Shown here: one piece after another, positions 60,472-64,000 of the stretch
Layout of the letters: each line of letters starts with the position of its first letter
Position numbering within the stretch: the first letter of the stretch is position 1
Assembly: GCA_029379385.1 (NCBI GenBank)
Contig: CM055611.1
Coordinates: 22,534,092-22,598,091 of the forward strand
DNA from: Quillaja saponaria
Lineage: Eukaryota; Streptophyta; Magnoliopsida; Fabales; Quillajaceae
DNA: 64,000 nucleotides
Reading direction: 5' to 3'
Notes under the pieces: model-generated
Seen by the model: only the letters and a program-made list of their open reading frames with translations
Database searches by the model: none
What the model was told of the DNA's origin: nothing
Program-made: the position numbers and the translations under genes

Positions 60472-63079
60472 TTAGAACAGAACAACCAAAGGTCTGCTGA
60501 TAATCTGCTTTCCTTGTTACTAAGTGGGGTTAAGATCATCATCGGCAATAAGCTTGAATGCTTAATAACTCATCGTTCCTAACCATGTAGACTGAGTTAA
60601 TGTAATTGTAAGTAGGAAAAGCATTACTTTTCTCACTTAGTTGACCTAAGTCCTGAAATTTGTTTCTTTTATTCTTGAATGTATCAAGGTGTAGTGTAGG
60701 GATCCTAATACGTTGCTCTAGTCATAGTGACATTGTTTTTTTCACTTGTAAGCATGGTCAGAATTTCTGTATGGCCAAGCCTTGAACTTTCTCCTTTCTC
60801 ATTTTGGGATTATTGACGGATAAGATGTAATTATGTAACTCTATAAGCGAACTTATGCTTCTTTTCACAGAAGCTATGTGAATTAAATCTTATACAGTGT
60901 GTCACTAGTGGTAATTTTTCTTTTGCTTAAACATTGTATTTTATGTCAATTCTGTAAAACCAAGGGCGGTTTGGGTCGTGGCCCGCGTTTCAGGTGTGTA
61001 CCAAGACTCAGGTCCATCACTTTTTTTTTCTTTATTTGCCTTTCATCATCCCTTTATATTTTCTTCTATTCCCCCACTTTTTTTGTTTTTGTTTTTTCTT
61101 GCTTTCGACTCTAAATACCACAATTTCCCCACCATTTTCAATTTACTCTTCTTCAAATTTTTATCACTCCAAAATTTTAGTGTTAGATTTTTGTAAAAAA
61201 ATTAAAAATTAATAATAAGTGATATGGAGACTATAAAATAGTCTTCTATAAAAGAGAGAAATCTTTCAATATTCAAAATTGTTGGCTGGACAAATATTGG
61301 TAAGTAGTCATATATTAAAGATAAAAAAGTGACAATTAAATTGAATTTGAAATTTTATTTTATTTTTTGTCTTTTAAGATTTTCTTTTTGTCTTTTATTT
61401 TGTAATTCAATTTTATTTTTAAAAATTAAACACTTTTTTAATTATTATATTATCTATTAGAATTAAAACGGAATAAAATAATTTAATTAGAATAACAGCT
61501 AAATAAATTAATTAATTTCAATTAAAAATTAAAACTAAATAAAAAATAATTTAATACTATAACATAATTAATTTACTTTTAATAATTTATACACAAAATT
61601 ATTTTTTAAATATAATAACAATTCATAATTTTTAAATTACTCACACACAATTTTATAACACAATAATCGAACCTAACGCTAGGTGCTTCTAGGCCTTTTA
61701 CACCCCCGTTCCCTCACTCTAGCTAATGCCAAGTCTTTTTAAGTGTAGTGGCTGGTGGCATATACCCTCTGTATCTCTTGTTAATTTTATTTTTATAGGG
61801 TTCAATCAGTCAATAAAAGGTGCTACATGTATCAATTCTGACTACATGCATTACTGTCAACAGCACTGACGCAGGGTTCTGCAATTATCAATAGCAACTT
61901 TAGATTTAGATTTTCAACACCAGTACTCAATCCCCTTTCATCTTCCCCATACCCCCACTCGTAGAGTCAATGAGTCTTGTACAGACACAAGTCATAGCAG
62001 TTACTCCTAATAGCCATTGATTTATGAACTCATCTCATCTCATCTCATCTCAATCACAGTCTTTTTGTTAATAAATAGTATCATTAACTCAGACTTTTAG
62101 ACCCTTGTTACCCAGGATCTGCATGCTCAGTACATAGCATCTGTTAGATATGTGTACTTTAGAGACAGAGAGAGAGAGAGATTTGTTCTCTAAAGCTAAT
62201 TTCCTGGCTGACCCCTGAAATTTGAAATACTCCACTCAACTGTTTGAGACATCAGTCTTCTTAGCCAAGCCCTTTTGACAAGCTTATTTTATGGAGTAGG
62301 CACAATAATTACTAGCTTTTGCTATTACCACCAACAGTGTTAAGCTTTTCTTGGACAAGTACACAATAGGTGATCCCCCAATTTTTCTCTGAAGATTAGA
62401 GCTTACCTTGGTTTAACAACATGAAGTCACTTTGTGTTCAATGCCTCGATTCTTGAGCTAACCTACTCTCAGGCACCCCACCTGGATCTTCCTTGGGGAC
62501 TGATCGCATTCATCCCTCGGTCTGTTATTTTGTGATGATATATGCCATTTTAATTGGTTTTGCAGTACTTCAACCCAACTTACAGATATTCAAATTTGTT
62601 CAATATACTAGCAATTTTCTGCAGAAAAAAGACTGTAGCAAATAGCCTTTTACCTTAAAACTTGTAGTCTGCTGTATATGACAGTCAGTCCTAGTTCAAG
62701 TACACAATGTGCTGTTACTCACCCACCAACTACCCTTGCACCATCATGAATTTAGACATAAAACACAATACTCATGGCTGTCTTGCCCAATATTTGAGCT
62801 CAAAATGAGAATCTGAGTATGTAACAGGGAGAAACACAGAACAGAGAATGCATTCAAGTAAATTAATATATACTACAGAGAACTGTCATGATCAATTTAG
62901 TTTATATCTTCCACAAAGATAACGGGTATAAATTTGCATCCATACACAAAAATACTAAAGTTTCCGTCTTTCATGCACATGCATCCCAGAAATCCAGTCC
63001 ATCTTCACTACCATTTAGTTAAGGCTACCTATTTTCAGTACTTGCTACCTTAATTATAAGTTGACCTGTATATATAAAA
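60472..63079. other. Gene-free region between the EAR-motif gene and the terminal ERF gene
   Basis: 3' UTR of the EAR-motif gene (to about 60890), then AT-rich DNA at 61190-61680. A (CATCT)n microsatellite lies at 62032-62052 and a GA run at 62166-62182. The 3' flank of the minus-strand ERF gene follows. No coding frame recognised. Confidence 0.45.
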
Positions 63080-64000
63080 CTAAACTGCCATTGGTGCTGT
63101 ACCATTAGAAGTAGTAGTGCTGCTTCTACCACCAAAATTCACACCCAGCTTCAAATGCAGCTCCATATTCCCAAACCCACCACCATTTCCTTGGTAATTC
63201 ATTTTATTACTATTTCCATTAATACTATGACATTCAGGCATTACACTGAACAGCTGAGCGACAGAAGTAACCACGGAACACTTCCTACTATTCCTCAACG
63301 CCGCCTTTGCCTTAATCGCCTTTTTCACTTCCAAGGACGAAGAAGACGATGAAGGTGACGACACAGAAGGCAGAACTGAAGGTATCTCAAAGTTGGTCCG
63401 AGCTTTTGACCCTCTCAAGCGCCTTGCAGCCACGTCATACGCACGCGCCGCCTCCTCTGCAGTGTCAAACGTTCCGAGCCAGTGTCTGCAACGACCAATT
63501 CGGTCACGTATCTCTGCTGACCACCTTCCCCATGGCCTCTGCCTCACTCCTCTGTAGGTCCTCTGCACCGAAACGTTTCCAGCCGTCTTTTTCTCCTTAG
63601 ATCTTCTAGACGTTTCGGAGGCAAAGCACTGTGAAGCCGAAACGAAACCCGAGGTTTCTGAAGTTTTAGGGTAGTTCTCTGCGTTTTCGCTAATTTTATT
63701 AGCTCCGAAGAGTATTTCTTGGCCGACAACAGCAGCGATTCCGTCAAGAACCAGAGGCGTTTCGGTTTTGGTTTTGGCTGCCGTTTCTTTCTTGTCAGCA
63801 TGACATTCTGCTGAAACGGGGCGAAGACTCAACTGGGTCAGGAAATGGAGCTGGTTTGAATCCAAAATGGGAGGAAATGAGAAGTGGTTCGGTGACAATG
63901 GCCCATAAAAGTGTGGCGTTTCGTTCAGAAGTTTCAACATTTCAGAGGTATGAAACGTTTGTGGCCTAGAAACGAAGGGAATGACTTCCAAGATATCGTT
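63080..64000 (-). CDS. AP2/ERF transcription factor with C-terminal LxLxL motif, N-terminus cut by window edge
   Basis: The frame is open to the window edge (first visible residues [16 protein letters not shown]), with no ATG near that end, so the start lies outside. The visible part is about 306 residues. One AP2 domain lies at about 145-203: [40 protein letters not shown] and [15 protein letters not shown]. The WLG, RAYD and Ala/Asp positions are as expected for ERF-type DNA binding. A Ser-rich linker follows. Near the C-terminus [13 protein letters not shown] contains LHLKL, which fits the LxLxL EAR repression motif, so a transcriptional repressor is plausible. The subgroup is not certain. 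No intron is visible. Confidence 0.85.
   Translation of the reverse strand, partial: NDILEVIPFVSRPQTFHTSEMLKLLNETPHFYGPLSPNHFSFPPILDSNQLHFLTQLSLRPVSAECHADKKETAAKTKTETPLVLDGIAAVVGQEILFGANKISENAENYPKTSETSGFVSASQCFASETSRRSKEKKTAGNVSVQRTYRGVRQRPWGRWSAEIRDRIGRCRHWLGTFDTAEEAARAYDVAARRLRGSKARTNFEIPSVLPSVSSPSSSSSSLEVKKAIKAKAALRNSRKCSVVTSVAQLFSVMPECHSINGNSNKMNYQGNGGGFGNMELHLKLGVNFGGRSSTTTSNGTAPMAV

Noticed and set aside
63155..63600. Plus-strand open frames opposite the terminal ERF gene
   Set aside because: Antisense of the AP2 domain and Ser-rich linker.
1..64000. tRNA, rRNA, CRISPR and known microRNA precursors
   Set aside because: None seen on either strand by eye; a CRISPR array is not expected in a plant nuclear genome. 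A covariance-model scan would be decisive.

Overview
The window looks like nuclear DNA from a eudicot plant. It is AT-rich, its genes are split by many short GT-AG introns, and the products are typical plant families: SHINE-related and other AP2/ERF factors, a plasma-membrane P3A H+-ATPase, a DUF4228/PADRE protein and a plant receptor-like kinase. I cannot name the species. As far as I recall Arabidopsis chromosome 1, the core gene order (PPPDE peptidase, NUP96, RAE1, H+-ATPase, dsRNA-binding protein, kinase, RNI-like F-box protein, S15 protein, EAR-motif protein) follows AT1G80690 down to AT1G80610. This would be an ancient conserved block.

Layout. 0.2-2.7 kb (-): a small predicted mitochondrial membrane/coiled-coil protein. 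4.1-5.4 kb (+): a PPPDE (DeSI-like) peptidase. 6.4-10.5 kb (-): a DCN1-like cullin-neddylation factor with one frameshift. 11.1-12.2 kb (-): a decayed NUP96 nucleoporin gene lying head-to-head with an intact RAE1 (12.6-18.6 kb, +), whose intron 5 holds a 784-bp inverted-repeat transposon. 18.6-23.2 kb: gene-free. 23.2-24.0 kb (+): an ERF of the ESE3/SHINE group. 24.0-28.8 kb: gene-free. 28.8-34.2 kb (+): a complete 951-aa H+-ATPase. 35.1-36.8 kb (+): a dsRNA-binding-domain protein. 37.0-37.7 kb (-): a DUF4228 protein. 38.6-41.6 kb (-): a receptor-like kinase. 43.8-44.3 kb (+): a secreted proline-rich protein. 44.6-47.6 kb: a transposon-rich stretch with a LINE relic and a solo LTR. 47.6-49.0 kb (+): an F-box/LRR pseudogene. 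50.7-53.6 kb (-): an S15-type organellar ribosomal protein gene with duplicated pieces beside it. 56.0-60.5 kb (+): a protein with a DLNxxP repression motif. 63.1-64.0 kb (-): a partial ERF with a C-terminal LxLxL motif.

Three themes stand out. First, the NUP96/RAE1 pair (both nuclear-pore and mRNA-export proteins) has lost its NUP96 member here, which suggests that another NUP96 copy serves the genome. Second, the solo LTR at 47.0-47.6 kb carries about twenty 10-bp units of the form GAAGGTTCTA, which form perfect heat-shock-element geometry upstream of a TATA box. Third, at least six otherwise well conserved genes each contain a single-base frameshift, nearly always one extra base. This pattern suggests uncorrected long-read consensus errors more than decay, and it affects how the annotation should be read. 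By contrast NUP96 and the RNI gene carry genuine stops.

All exon boundaries were worked out by eye from splice signals, reading phase and remembered family sequences. No database search was run.
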